The notes: a model not told the origin generated them from the letters alone. A DNA stretch of 59,859 nt from Cellulomonas endophytica (GCF_004123805.1 NZ_RWJX01000022.1:1-59859), one strand, 5' to 3'. Positions 23,536-32,615 are shown, numbered from the stretch's first letter. Program-made: numbers and translations.

Positions 23536-25380
23536 TCAGCTCCCCGGGTCCGGGTCGACGACCCCCGCGCTCCCCCCGCCACGGCGCACGGGCTCGGCGA
23601 CGGCCATGAAGTGCCCCTCGCCGAGGATCTCGATGCCCGTCGCCGCCCCGATCTCCGCCGTCTCCGTGAACGTGTGCCCCAGGGCGGCCAGGCCCTCGCG
23701 CGGGAAGCCGGGCTCCGCCTCGACGGCCGCACGGTTGCGCTGCGACGCCCGCGGCGCCGCCACCGCCTGCGCGAGGTCCATCCCGCGGTCGACCCGGTTC
23801 ACGAGCACCTGGAGGACGGTGGTGATGATCGTCGCGCCGCCGGGCGAGCCGACGGCGAGCACCGGCACGCCGTCCTGGACGACGATCGTGGGCGCCATGG
23901 AGCTGCGCGGCCGCTTGCCGGGGCCGGGCAGGTTCGGGTCCGAGCCCCCCTGCCCGTCGACGAAGCTGAAGTCGGTCAGCTCGTTGTTCAGCAGGAAGCC
24001 GCGGCCGGGCACGACGATCCCGTTGCCGCCCGTGGACTCGATCGTCAGCGTGTACGCGACGACGTTGCCCCAGCGGTCGGCGGTCGTCAGGTGCGTGGTG
24101 GAGGTGCCCTCGGCCGCCTCCGGGCCGCCGGTCGCGGCCGTCCCGCACCCGGCGTAGTCGCCGTCGGGCGTGCCCGGCGCGAGGGGCTTGACCAGCGCGG
24201 CGGCCGGGTCGACGAGGCAGGCCCGCTCGGCGGCGAAGCCGTCGGACAGCAGCTCCGCGAGCGGCACGTCGACGACGTCGGCGTCCCCGACGTACCGGTT
24301 GCGGTCGGCGAAGGCCAGCGCGCTCGCCTCCAGGTACCGGTGCAGCGCCGCGGTCTCGTCGAGCGCGCCGAGGTCCTGCGTCTCGAGGATGTTCAGCGCC
24401 TCCCCCACCGTGGAGCCGCCCGACGAGGGGGGCGCCATCCCGTAGACGTCCAGCCCCCGGTACCGCACGACGGTCGGCTCCCGCAGGGGCGCGGTGTAGG
24501 CGGCGAGGTCGGAGGTCTCGAGCAGCCCGGGCCGCACGCCCGTGACGCCCTCGGCGACCGGCGGGTCCTGCACGGTGGCGACGATCTCCTCGGCCAGCGC
24601 GCCCGTGTACAGGGCGTCGACGCCCTGGCGTCCCAGCAGGTCGTACGTCGCGGCGAGGTCGCGGTTGCGGAACCGGGAGCCGACGGCCGGCGGGGCGCCG
24701 TCGGGCAGGTACAGCTCGGCGGTCGCGGGGAACCGCGCGAAGCGCTCCGCGTTGGCGGCGGTCTGCGACACGAACGTCTCGTCGACGACGAACCCCTTGC
24801 GCGCCACCCGCTCCGCCCCGCGCAGGGCGTCGCGCAGGCTCAGGGTCCCCCAGGTGTCGAGGGCGACCTGCCAGGTCCGCGGCGTGCCGGGGACCCCGAC
24901 GGACAGGCCGGAGGTCACCGCCTCCGGGAACGGGATCGCGGCCCCGGTGGCGGGGTCGACGAAGGCGTCGGGGCCCATCGCGGCCGGCGCGGTCTCCCGG
25001 CCGTCGATCGTCTGCACGACCCCCGTCTCCCCGTCGAGCACGACGAAGAACCCGCCGCCCCCGATGCCGGCCGAGAAGGGCTCGGTCACGCCGAGGGTCG
25101 CCGCCGCGGCGACGGCCGCGTCCACGGCGTTGCCCCCGCGCGCCAGCACCTCGAGCCCGACGCGCGTCGCCTCGGGGTCGACGGTCGCCACCGCGCCCCC
25201 CGACCCGACGGCGACCGGCACCTTCTCGGCCACCCGCGGCCGGGCGGCGGCCGGCATCCCGCCCACCGCGAGCGCGAGGGTCGCGACCACCGCCAGGGCC
25301 GCCGCGCCCCGCGCGTGCCGCCGTCGGTGGAGGGGCGTCGGGACGGCACCGGGTGCGGGGCGGGGCGTGGACGGGTGCAT
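23536..25380 (-). CDS. ggt: Secreted gamma-glutamyltransferase
   Basis: This 614-aa Ntn-hydrolase splits gamma-glutamyl bonds, such as those of glutathione or mycothiol-related compounds. An N-terminal Arg-rich start followed by AAALAVVATLALAVGG is a signal peptide ending near the AAARPR region. Motifs are the large-subunit VLARGGNAVDAAVAAAATLGVTEP, FSAGIGGGGFFVV and DGRETAP, and the small-subunit Thr nucleophile in GTSTTHLTTADRWGNVVA (near residue 427). RPRSSMAPTIV and GSPGGATIITTVLQ follow. Strong GGAGGG 5 nt before ATG. It is full length, unlike the longer insert-bearing relative at 0.4 kb. Confidence 0.93.
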   Translation of the reverse strand: MHPSTPRPAPGAVPTPLHRRRHARGAAALAVVATLALAVGGMPAAARPRVAEKVPVAVGSGGAVATVDPEATRVGLEVLARGGNAVDAAVAAAATLGVTEPFSAGIGGGGFFVVLDGETGVVQTIDGRETAPAAMGPDAFVDPATGAAIPFPEAVTSGLSVGVPGTPRTWQVALDTWGTLSLRDALRGAERVARKGFVVDETFVSQTAANAERFARFPATAELYLPDGAPPAVGSRFRNRDLAATYDLLGRQGVDALYTGALAEEIVATVQDPPVAEGVTGVRPGLLETSDLAAYTAPLREPTVVRYRGLDVYGMAPPSSGGSTVGEALNILETQDLGALDETAALHRYLEASALAFADRNRYVGDADVVDVPLAELLSDGFAAERACLVDPAAALVKPLAPGTPDGDYAGCGTAATGGPEAAEGTSTTHLTTADRWGNVVAYTLTIESTGGNGIVVPGRGFLLNNELTDFSFVDGQGGSDPNLPGPGKRPRSSMAPTIVVQDGVPVLAVGSPGGATIITTVLQVLVNRVDRGMDLAQAVAAPRASQRNRAAVEAEPGFPREGLAALGHTFTETAEIGAATGIEILGEGHFMAVAEPVRRGGGSAGVVDPDPGS

Positions 25381-25451
25381 GGGTCCCTCCAGGGGCGGCG
25401 ACGGTGCCACGGGCCTCCGTCCTACCACCTAGGACCCACCTGCGCCCAGAG

Positions 25452-25503
25452 GCAGAGGGAGGGCGCAGAGGACGGGCGCAGAGGGAAGGCGCAGAGGACG
25501 GGC
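25452..25503. repeat. Two tandem 26-bp units
   Basis: Units 25452-25477 and 25478-25503 differ at one base. Each contains two copies of GCAGAGG. The repeat is intergenic, between the ggt start and the stop of the next gene upstream. Confidence 0.85.
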
Positions 25504-25529
25504 CGTCCGCCCGTCCCCGCCCGCGCGCG

Positions 25530-26258
25530 TCAGCGCGGCGCTGCGGCCCAACCCGTCCCGGGGACGCCGACGACGGCGATCTCGTCCCGGCGGTCGTGGT
25601 AGAGCCGGATGATGCTCACGGACGCCGGCGCCACGCGCAGCTGGCTCCACGACCCGGGCTGCGCGCCCATCGCGACGCCGAGCGCCGCCCGGATCGCGAC
25701 GGCGTGGCTCACGACGACGACGGTCCGGTCCGTCCCGGCGGCGAGCAGGCCGTCGAGCCCGGCCCGCAGCCGCTCCCCCACGTCCGCGATGGACTCCCCG
25801 CCCGGGGGCCGGTGCGTGCCCTCGACGTGCCACGCCTCCAGACGCCCGGGCCAGCGCTCCTCGATCTCCCGCGCGGTGAGCCCCTGCCACTCCCCGAAGT
25901 CCGCCTCCCGGAAGGCCGGGTCGGTCCGGACGGGCAGGCCGAGGCGCGCGGAGACGACCTCCGCCGTCTGCTGCGTGCGCACCATGGGCGACGCGACGAG
26001 CTCGCCCGGGTAGGGCACGTCCCCCCACAGGTCGCGCCCGACGCGGTCGACGAGCTCCGCGGTGTCGGCGGCCTGCTGCCGGCCGTGCTCGTCGAGCGGC
26101 GGCCCGGGCTCCGAGGAGCCGGAGTACCCGCCGGCGACGGTCATCGTCGTCTGCCCGTGGCGCACGAGCACCACCGTGCAGGGCAGCGTGTCGTCGAAGC
26201 GCGGGATGGCGCCGGACGGTCGCGTCCGCTCGCCGCCCGCGGCGGGTCCCTCGGTCAC
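25530..26258 (-). CDS. Histidine phosphatase (phosphoglycerate mutase-like)
   Basis: This 242-aa protein of the histidine phosphatase superfamily has the phospho-accepting motif VVLVRHGQT near residue 30, a second conserved Arg in SPMVRTQQTAEVV, Glu in FREADFGEWQGL and the second His in VVVVSHAVAIRAALG. This set resembles acid phosphatase/CobC-type members. In mycobacteria a similar domain is fused to RNase H in the same gene neighbourhood (Rv2228c). Here it stands alone. GTG 26258 has GGAGGT 6 nt upstream. It is the last gene of the operon starting at 28603, and the gap after the zinc-ribbon gene is only about 50 nt. Confidence 0.85.
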   Translation of the reverse strand: MTEGPAAGGERTRPSGAIPRFDDTLPCTVVLVRHGQTTMTVAGGYSGSSEPGPPLDEHGRQQAADTAELVDRVGRDLWGDVPYPGELVASPMVRTQQTAEVVSARLGLPVRTDPAFREADFGEWQGLTAREIEERWPGRLEAWHVEGTHRPPGGESIADVGERLRAGLDGLLAAGTDRTVVVVSHAVAIRAALGVAMGAQPGSWSQLRVAPASVSIIRLYHDRRDEIAVVGVPGTGWAAAPR

Positions 26259-26310
26259 CGTGCCACCTCCGTGCGCTCCGCTCGTCGCCGGGCCGCGCCC
26301 GACGGGTGCC

Positions 26311-27051
26311 CTAGGCGTCCTGCGGCACCCGGACGAGGATGCGCCCGCACTCCTCGCACCGCACGACGGCGTCCTCCGGCTTGGCGCGGATGTCGTCGAG
26401 GTCCGTCGGGTTGAGCTCGAGCCGGCAGCCCTCGCAGCGCCGGCCGTGCAGCGCCGCCGCGCCGCGCCCGCCGAGCTGGCCGCGCAGGCGCTCGTAGAGG
26501 GTGACGAGACCCGCGTCGAGGCCCTGGGCGGCCGTGACGCGCTGCGCGCGGACCTGGGTCGCCTCCTCATCGATCCCGGCGACGTCCGCGTCGCGCTCGG
26601 CTTCGACGACCGCCACCTGCTCCGCGAGCTGGGCGTGGGCCGCCGTGATCTCCGCCAGCGCGGACTCGTGGGCCTCGAGCCGCTCCATGACCTCGAGCTC
26701 GACCTCCTCGAGCTCCCCCTGCCGCCGGGCGAGCGCGACGAGCTCGCTCTGCAGCGCCTGGAGGTCCTTGGGGCTGCCCTGGCCCGAGTCGAGCTTCGCC
26801 TGGTCCCGCCGCGACCGCGCCCGCACCTGCTCCACGTCCGCCTCCGCCTTCGCCACCTCGCGGCGCAGGTCGGAGACCGCGGTGCGCGAGGTGACGAGCG
26901 CCTGCTGGAGGTCGGCCACCTGCCCGCCGAGCTCGGCGAGGCGGGCGAGGGAGGGCAGCGTGCGGCGCCGGTGCGCGAGCTGGTCCAGCCGGGTGTCCAG
27001 GGCCTGGACCTCGAGGAGGCGGCGCTGGTCGGCGGCGGGGGCAGTGGTCAC
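26311..27051 (-). CDS. Coiled-coil zinc-ribbon protein
   Basis: This 246-residue protein is a long alpha-helical coiled coil (about residues 15-190, heptads rich in Leu, Glu and Arg) ending in a C4 zinc ribbon, CEGC near 205 and CEEC near 232. It is the actinobacterial Rv2229c-type family, also like chlamydial CT398/CdsZ. Molecular role is unclear; adaptor or nucleic-acid contacts are suggested for the fold. Its GTG overlaps the Nif3-like stop as GTGA, and GGAAGGA precedes by 6 nt. Confidence 0.88.
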   Translation of the reverse strand: MTTAPAADQRRLLEVQALDTRLDQLAHRRRTLPSLARLAELGGQVADLQQALVTSRTAVSDLRREVAKAEADVEQVRARSRRDQAKLDSGQGSPKDLQALQSELVALARRQGELEEVELEVMERLEAHESALAEITAAHAQLAEQVAVVEAERDADVAGIDEEATQVRAQRVTAAQGLDAGLVTLYERLRGQLGGRGAAALHGRRCEGCRLELNPTDLDDIRAKPEDAVVRCEECGRILVRVPQDA

Positions 27052-28310
27052 GGACGTCCTTCCGGGGGCGGCACGGGCGCGTCCACCCGCCCCGTCCAGG
27101 GGTCGGTGCGCACCGTGCTCACGAGGGGCTCCACGCTAGCGCCCGCGGCCGCCAGGTCCGCGCGCAGGTGCGCGGCGGCGTGCGCGAGCCAGGGCTGCTC
27201 GGAGGCGCTGTGCGCGAGGTCGACGAGGTACGGCGTGGCGGCGGGCCGACGCCCCGTGCGCGCCTCGAAGAGCGCGTGCTCGCGCTGCTCGGAGGCGGGG
27301 TGGTGCCGCAGGTCGGCGGTGACGTAGGCGTCGACGCCGGCGGCGCGCACCGCGTCGAAGAACGTGTCCCCCGACCCGCCGAGGACGGCCACGTCGACGA
27401 CGGGCGCGTCCGGCGGGCCGGCGTAGCGCACCCCGGGCACGGTGGCGGGCAGCGCCGCCGCCAGCCGCTGCGCCAGCCCGTGCAGCGTCGTCGGCACCGC
27501 GAGCCGCCCCACCCGGCCGGCCCCGGTGCCCGCCGCGGCCGTCGGGGCGAGCTCGAGCAGGTCGAACGCCGGCTCCTCGTAGGGGTGGGCGGCCCGCAGC
27601 GCGGCGAGGACGGCGGACCGCCGGCCCCGCGGCAGCACCATCTCCACCCGCGCCTCGACGACGTCCGCGCGACGGCCGACCTCGCCCACGGCCGGCGACG
27701 CGCCCGGCTGCGGCTCGAAGGTGCCCGTGCCCGTCGTCGTCCAGGCGCAGCGCGCGTAGTCGCCGAGCCCCCCGGCGCCGGCCGCCGCGAGCGCGTCGAC
27801 GAGCCGCTCCGCGTCGGCCACGGGCACGAACGCGACGACCTTGTCGAGCGCCGGGGCGGGGTGGGCGACGAGGGGCCGCGTGCCCTCCAGGCCGAGGACG
27901 GCGGCCAGGGCGTCGGCGACCCCGTCGGCGGCGGCGTCGGCGTTCGTGTGCGCCGTGTGCAGCGCGACGCCCCCGCGCACGAGCCGGTGCACGAGCGCGC
28001 CCTTCCACGTGTCGGCCGCCACGGAGTGCACCCCGCGCAGCAGCAGCGGGTGGTGCGCCAGGACGAGGTCGGCGCCGACGGCGAGCGCCTCGTCGACCAC
28101 CTCCGCGGTCACGTCCACGGCGAGCAGCACCCGGCGCACGGGCTGGTCGGGGTCGCCGGCGACGAGGCCGACGCGGTCCCACGCCTCGGCCGTGCCCGGC
28201 GGCCAGCGCCGCTCGAGCGCCGCCACCACCTCGGCGAGCGGGGGCGTGCGGCCGCCGGCCCCCTGCGGGGCGGTCCCGGCGGCGGCGTCCTGCGGGCCCG
28301 GCACCGTCAC
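27048..28310 (-). CDS. Nif3-like dinuclear metal-centre protein
   Basis: This 420-aa member of the Nif3/YbgI (DUF34) family, often labelled GTP cyclohydrolase 1 type 2, has metal-binding motifs LVLAHHPLLLRG (near residue 80) and ALHTAHTNADAAADGVADALA (near 120), and the late ADLRHHPASEQ. The middle holds the insertion domain with the PYEEPAFDLLEL sequence found in longer family members. The true reaction is uncertain. GTG 28310 overlaps the stop of the upstream acidic protein (GTGA). The stop overlaps the next GTG. Confidence 0.9.
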   Translation of the reverse strand: MTVPGPQDAAAGTAPQGAGGRTPPLAEVVAALERRWPPGTAEAWDRVGLVAGDPDQPVRRVLLAVDVTAEVVDEALAVGADLVLAHHPLLLRGVHSVAADTWKGALVHRLVRGGVALHTAHTNADAAADGVADALAAVLGLEGTRPLVAHPAPALDKVVAFVPVADAERLVDALAAAGAGGLGDYARCAWTTTGTGTFEPQPGASPAVGEVGRRADVVEARVEMVLPRGRRSAVLAALRAAHPYEEPAFDLLELAPTAAAGTGAGRVGRLAVPTTLHGLAQRLAAALPATVPGVRYAGPPDAPVVDVAVLGGSGDTFFDAVRAAGVDAYVTADLRHHPASEQREHALFEARTGRRPAATPYLVDLAHSASEQPWLAHAAAHLRADLAAAGASVEPLVSTVRTDPWTGRVDAPVPPPEGRP

Positions 28311-28603
28311 GACGGGTGGGCGCCGGCGCGGGTCTCCTCGTCCTCGAGCTCCTCGTCGTCGAGGTCCTCGTCGTCGGCGTCCGCCTCGTCGTCCTCCTCG
28401 TCGTCCTCCGCGAGGTAGAACGGCAGGGCCTCGTTGTGGACGGTGCCCAGGGCCTCGTCGTACGCGTCGAAGGCGTCCGCCAGCACGTCGTACGCGTCGT
28501 CGACCTGGGGGTCGTCCTCCCCCTGGCGTCCGGCGACGGCGAGGTAGTGCGCCTCGAGCGCGGCGACGAATCGGTCCAGCGCGGCACGCGGGTCGGCGGT
28601 CAT
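28307..28603 (-). CDS. Small acidic protein at the head of the Nif3 operon
   Basis: The 98-residue product has a helical first half (MTADPRAALDRFVAALEAHYLAVAG, DAYDVLADAFDAYDEALGTVHNEALPFYLA) and a very acidic second half (EDDEEDDEADADDEDLDDEELEDEE). No catalytic motif is visible. Similar small proteins are sometimes labelled primosomal in databases, without support I can see. It heads a run of overlapping genes, so it may be co-regulated with the Nif3-like and zinc-ribbon proteins. Confidence 0.75.
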   Translation of the reverse strand: MTADPRAALDRFVAALEAHYLAVAGRQGEDDPQVDDAYDVLADAFDAYDEALGTVHNEALPFYLAEDDEEDDEADADDEDLDDEELEDEETRAGAHPS

Positions 28604-28760
28604 GGCACGACCGTAGCGGTGCCCGGGGCACAATGACACGGCGATACGGGCGGCCCGGCGGGGCGTCCCGCATCGTGGCGGGCCGGGGGTGCCGGGAAGG
28701 CACGGGGGGCGGCACGACGTTGGGCGGCACGGAGGTCGGGACGAGCGCGGAGGGCAGCAG

Positions 28761-29072
28761 ATGCGGGCACGGCAGCCGGGCGGCCGGGACGGCGGCGAGG
28801 GGTTCGGCGGGGGCGCGTACCACGCGGTCCCGGGACGGGTCCGGGCGGGGCGCAGCGACTGGGCCGACCAGGGGGCCGCGTGGGAGTACCGCGTCCTCAC
28901 GCTGCCCACGTCGACGAGCCGCTCCGAGGCGACGCGCCTCCTCACGGAGCAGGCGGAGTACGGCCGCTGGGAGCTCGCGCGCACGCGCCTGTTCGCCGGC
29001 GGGCTGCGCAAGGTGTGGCTGCGCCGCAAGATCATCCGCGTCCGCAGCACCCTCGCGGGCGTCGACGACTGA
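28761..29072 (+). CDS. DUF5703-like small basic protein
   Basis: This 103-aa protein has the conserved core WEYRVLTLPTSTSRSEATRLLTEQAEYGRWELARTRLFAGGLRKVWLRRKIIRV, which I recognise as an actinobacterial family of unknown function. The basic C-terminus (VWLRRKIIRVR) is its hallmark. The first 35 residues are Gly/Arg-rich and not conserved. GGAGGG lies 6 nt before ATG 28761. It is divergent from the Nif3 operon. Confidence 0.75.
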   Translation: MRARQPGGRDGGEGFGGGAYHAVPGRVRAGRSDWADQGAAWEYRVLTLPTSTSRSEATRLLTEQAEYGRWELARTRLFAGGLRKVWLRRKIIRVRSTLAGVDD

Positions 29073-29132
29073 GCGTCGGCCGCCCGGCGGTCGTCACCGG
29101 CGCCGGCCGCGGTCGGCGGGTGGTCCGCGGGG

Positions 29133-30449
29133 TCAGCAGGTGCGCAGCAGCCGGTCGAGCACGCGGGTGCCGAACCGCAGCGACTCCACCGGGACGCGCT
29201 CGTCGACGCCGTGGAACATGCCGGGGAAGTCGAGCTCCGGCGGCAGCAGCAGCGGCACGAAGCCGTAGCCGGTGATGCCCAGGCGGGACAGGGCCTTGTT
29301 GTCCGTGCCCGCCGACATCGTGTACGGCAGCACGGCCGCGCCGGGGTCCTCGACGAGGAGCGCGTCCACCATGGCGTCCATGAGGTCGCCCGTCACCGGC
29401 GACTCGAGCGCGACGTCGCGGTGGAGCTCCTCGAGGCGGACGTGGTCACCGGCGAGGTCCTTGAGCACCGCGTCGAAGGTGGCCTCGTCGCCGGGCAGGA
29501 AGCGGCCGTCGAGCGTCGCCTCCGCCGTGCGCGGGACGACGTTCGCCTTGTAGCCGGCCGCGAGCTGGGTGGGGTTGGCGGTGTGGCGCAGCGTCGCCCC
29601 GACGAAGCGCCGGGCCGGGCCGAGCGCGTCGACGAGGGCGTCGACGGTCGCCGGGTCCTCCGGGTCGAACGGCAGGCCCGTGAGGTCCGCGACGCCCTCG
29701 AGCAGGGTGCGCACCGTCGGCGTCAGGTGCAGCGGCCACGCGTACGCCCCGATGCGGGCGACGGCCTCAGCCAGGCGCACCACGGCGTTGTCGGGGGTCA
29801 CCTGGCTCCCGTGCCCGGCGCGCCCCTCGGCCACGAGCCGCAGCCACGCGATGCCCTTCTCCGCGGTCTGCACGAGGTAGAGCCGCCGGCCGTCGAGGTC
29901 CACGGAGTAGCCGCCGACCTCGCTCACCGCCTCCGTGGCGCCCTCGAACAGCTCCGGCCGGTTCTCGACGCACCAGCGGGAGCCGTGGACGCCGCCGGCC
30001 TCCTCGTCGGCGAACATCGCGACGACGACGTCCCGCGCGGGCCGGCGGCCCTCCCGCTGCATCTGGCGGACGACCGCCAGGATCATCGCGTCCATGTCCT
30101 TCATGTCCACGGCGCCGCGGCCCCAGACGAGCCCGTCCTCGACCTCGGCGCCGAAGGGGTCGACCGTCCACTCGTCGGCGCGGGCCGGGACGACGTCCGT
30201 GTGGCCGTGCAGGACGAGCGCGGGGCGGCCCGGGTCCTCCCCGGGGATCCGCACGACGACGTTCGTGCGGCCGGGCGTCCCCTCGAACACCTCGGGGGTG
30301 AGGCCGACCTCGTCGAGCAGGCCGGCCACGTGCTCCGCGGCGGCCCGCTCGCCCGGCCCCGACCCGTCCCCGTAGTTCGAGGTGTCGAAGCGGATGAGGT
30401 CCCGGCAGATGTCCAGCACCTCGTCGGCGGCCGTGGGCGGGGTCGTCAT
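29133..30449 (-). CDS. M20-family peptidase
   Basis: This 438-aa zinc hydrolase of the M20/M25/M40 family probably cleaves dipeptides or acylated amino acids. Metal and catalytic residues are in LVLHGHTDVVPA (near residue 80), RGAVDMKDMDAM (near 113), MFADEEAGG (near 148) and the late MFHGVDERVP. The central dimerisation domain starts around GIAWLRLVAEGRAGHGSQV. ATG 30449 stands 7 nt after TAGGGT, so it is leaderless. It lies just after the terminator of the M3 peptidase gene on the same strand. Confidence 0.92.
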   Translation of the reverse strand: MTTPPTAADEVLDICRDLIRFDTSNYGDGSGPGERAAAEHVAGLLDEVGLTPEVFEGTPGRTNVVVRIPGEDPGRPALVLHGHTDVVPARADEWTVDPFGAEVEDGLVWGRGAVDMKDMDAMILAVVRQMQREGRRPARDVVVAMFADEEAGGVHGSRWCVENRPELFEGATEAVSEVGGYSVDLDGRRLYLVQTAEKGIAWLRLVAEGRAGHGSQVTPDNAVVRLAEAVARIGAYAWPLHLTPTVRTLLEGVADLTGLPFDPEDPATVDALVDALGPARRFVGATLRHTANPTQLAAGYKANVVPRTAEATLDGRFLPGDEATFDAVLKDLAGDHVRLEELHRDVALESPVTGDLMDAMVDALLVEDPGAAVLPYTMSAGTDNKALSRLGITGYGFVPLLLPPELDFPGMFHGVDERVPVESLRFGTRVLDRLLRTC

Positions 30450-30456
30450 GGCGACC

Positions 30457-30462
30457 ACCCTA
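30457..30462 (-). promoter_or_regulatory. -10 hexamer TAGGGT, leaderless start of the M20 peptidase
   Basis: On the minus strand TAGGGT is 7 nt before the ATG at 30449. It begins 6 nt after the upstream terminator hairpin ends. Confidence 0.6.
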
Positions 30463-30468
30463 GGCGAG

Positions 30469-30505
30469 GGAGGAGGGGCGGCCCCGGCCGGGCCGCCCCT
30501 CCTCC
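30469..30505 (-). terminator. 16-bp perfect hairpin after the M3 peptidase gene
   Basis: GGAGGAGGGGCGGCCC (30469-30484) pairs fully with GGGCCGCCCCTCCTCC (30490-30505) around a 5-nt loop. It starts 14 nt beyond the M3 peptidase stop on the minus strand. Confidence 0.85.
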
Positions 30506-30518
30506 GCCGGCCGCGACC

Positions 30519-32615
30519 TCAGGCCGCGGCGCCCGTCAGCCCGCGCCGCACGAGGAGCGGGTCGATGCTGGCGTCCCGGCCCCGCAGCTCGCGGAAGGAC
30601 GCGAGCGGGTCCTGCGACCCGCCGCGCGAGAGCAGGCGCGCCCGGAAGGTGTCCCCGTTCTCGCGGCGGAGCCCGCCGTTCTCCCGGAACCACTCGACGG
30701 TGTCGGCGTCGAGCACCTCGGACCAGATGTACGAGTAGTACCCCGCCGCGTAGCCGCCGGCGAAGATGTGCGCGAAGTACGAGGTGCGGTACCGCGTGGG
30801 GATCGCGTGCACCGTGAGCCCCGCCCGCGCCAGCGCGTCGGCCTCGAACCGCTCCACGTCCCTGACGTCCGTGGGGACCTGGTCGGGCGTCAGCCGGTGC
30901 CAGGCCTGGTCGAGGAGCGCCGCGGCGAGGTAGGTCGTCGTCGCGTAGCCCTCGCCGTCCTGGCGGGCGGCCAGCAGCGTGTCGACCCACTCCGCCGGCA
31001 TGGGCTCGCCCGTGGCGTGGTGCACCGCGAACGAGCGCAGCACGTCCGGCTCCCAGGCCCACATCTCGTTGACCTGCGAGGGGTACTCGACGAAGTCGCG
31101 CGGCACGGACGTGCCCGACTGGCTCGGCCAGCGCACGGCCGACAGGAGCCCGTGCAGCGCGTGCCCGAACTCGTGGAACATCGTGATGACCTCGTCCCAC
31201 GTGAGCAGCGCCGGCTCCCCCGGCGGCGGCTTCGGGATGTTGAGGTTGTTCACGACGACGGGCCGCTCGTCGAGCAGGCGGGACTGGTCGACGAGCGCGT
31301 TCATCCACGCGCCGCCGCGCTTCGTCTCGCGCGTGAACCAGTCGCCGAGGAACAGGCCGAGGCCCGTGCCGTCGGCGTCGAACACCTCGAACACGCGCAC
31401 GTCGGGGTGGTACCCGACGAGGTCCGTGCGCTCCGTGAACGAGAGCCCGTACAGCCGGTGCGCGGCGGCGAGGACGCCGTCGTGGAGCACGCGGTCGAGC
31501 TCGAGGTAGGGGCGGGTCTGCGCGTCCGTGACGGAGCCGCGCTCGGCGCCGACCCGCTCGGCGTAGTAGGCCCAGTCCCACGGCTCGAGCGTCGCGCCCG
31601 GCACGTCCCGCTCGAGCGCCTCCTGCAGGGGCGCCGCCTCCGCGTGCCCGTTGGCGACGGCCGCGGGCGTGACCCGGGCGAGCATCTCGGCGACCGCCGC
31701 GGCGGAGCCGGCCGTGGCGTCCTGGGCGACGTAGTCCGCGTGGTGCTCGTAGCCCAGGAGCTGCGCCCGCTCGGCCCGCAGCGCGACGAGGGCGAGGGCG
31801 TGCCCCCGCGTGTCGTGCTCGCCGTTGAGCCCGCGGCCGGCGGTCGCCCGCCACAGCCGCTCGCGCACGGACCGGTCCTCCAGCCAGGCCAGGGCGGGCT
31901 GCTGCGAGGGCAGGATGAGCTCGAGGAGCCAACCGCCCGCGTGCCCGCGCCCGGCGGCCGCCTGCGCGGCGGCGGCCTTCGCCCCGGCGGGCAGCCCGGC
32001 GGTCTCGGCCTCGTCCGTGAGCAGCACCGCCGCGGCGTTGCTCGCGGCCTGGAGCGTCCGCTCGAAGGCGGTCGAGTGCTCGCTGATCGCGGTGTTGAGC
32101 TCGCGGAGCCGCACCTGCTCCGCCGCGCCGAGGCGGGCACCGGCGCGCACGAGGCGGGTGCGGGTGCGCTCGAGCAGCCAGGCGGTGTCGGGCTCGAGCG
32201 CGAGCCGGCCCTCGGCGTGCGCGGCGCGCAGGGCGTCGACGCGGGCGAAGACGCGGGGGTCCAGGTCGATCGCGTCCTCGTGCTCCGCCAGGCGCGGCGC
32301 CAGCTCGAGCTGGAGCGCCTCGAGGTCGGGCGTGCCGTCCGAGCTCGTCTGGTTGAAGAAGGCGTGGAGCGTGCGGCGCAGGACCGCGCCGGCGCGCTCG
32401 AGGGCCTCCAGGGTGTTCTCCACCGTCGGCGCGTCGGCCCGGGCGGCGATCGCCTCCACCTCCGCGCGGTGCTGCGCCATCCCGGCGAGCACGGCGGGGC
32501 GGTAGTGCTCCGTCCGGACCGCGCGGTAGTCCGGCAGCCCGTAGGGCAGCACGGAGGGCGCGGCGAAGGGGTTGGCGGGGTCGAGGGCGCGGGCGGGGGT
32601 GTCGCTGTCCGTCAT
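30519..32615 (-). CDS. M3-family oligopeptidase (dipeptidyl carboxypeptidase-like)
   Basis: This 698-aa cytosolic zinc metallopeptidase has the HEFGHALHG zinc motif (near residue 476) with the third ligand Glu in the following YPSQVNEMWAWE segment. Upstream KRGGAWMNALVDQ and VVNNLNIPKPP, and downstream FAHIFAGGYAAGYYSYIWSEVLDAD, are typical of Dcp/OpdA-type M3 enzymes that degrade short peptides. ATG 32615 is taken because it overlaps the stop of the upstream epimerase-like gene in ATGA. It ends at a strong terminator. Confidence 0.93.
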   Translation of the reverse strand: MTDSDTPARALDPANPFAAPSVLPYGLPDYRAVRTEHYRPAVLAGMAQHRAEVEAIAARADAPTVENTLEALERAGAVLRRTLHAFFNQTSSDGTPDLEALQLELAPRLAEHEDAIDLDPRVFARVDALRAAHAEGRLALEPDTAWLLERTRTRLVRAGARLGAAEQVRLRELNTAISEHSTAFERTLQAASNAAAVLLTDEAETAGLPAGAKAAAAQAAAGRGHAGGWLLELILPSQQPALAWLEDRSVRERLWRATAGRGLNGEHDTRGHALALVALRAERAQLLGYEHHADYVAQDATAGSAAAVAEMLARVTPAAVANGHAEAAPLQEALERDVPGATLEPWDWAYYAERVGAERGSVTDAQTRPYLELDRVLHDGVLAAAHRLYGLSFTERTDLVGYHPDVRVFEVFDADGTGLGLFLGDWFTRETKRGGAWMNALVDQSRLLDERPVVVNNLNIPKPPPGEPALLTWDEVITMFHEFGHALHGLLSAVRWPSQSGTSVPRDFVEYPSQVNEMWAWEPDVLRSFAVHHATGEPMPAEWVDTLLAARQDGEGYATTTYLAAALLDQAWHRLTPDQVPTDVRDVERFEADALARAGLTVHAIPTRYRTSYFAHIFAGGYAAGYYSYIWSEVLDADTVEWFRENGGLRRENGDTFRARLLSRGGSQDPLASFRELRGRDASIDPLLVRRGLTGAAA

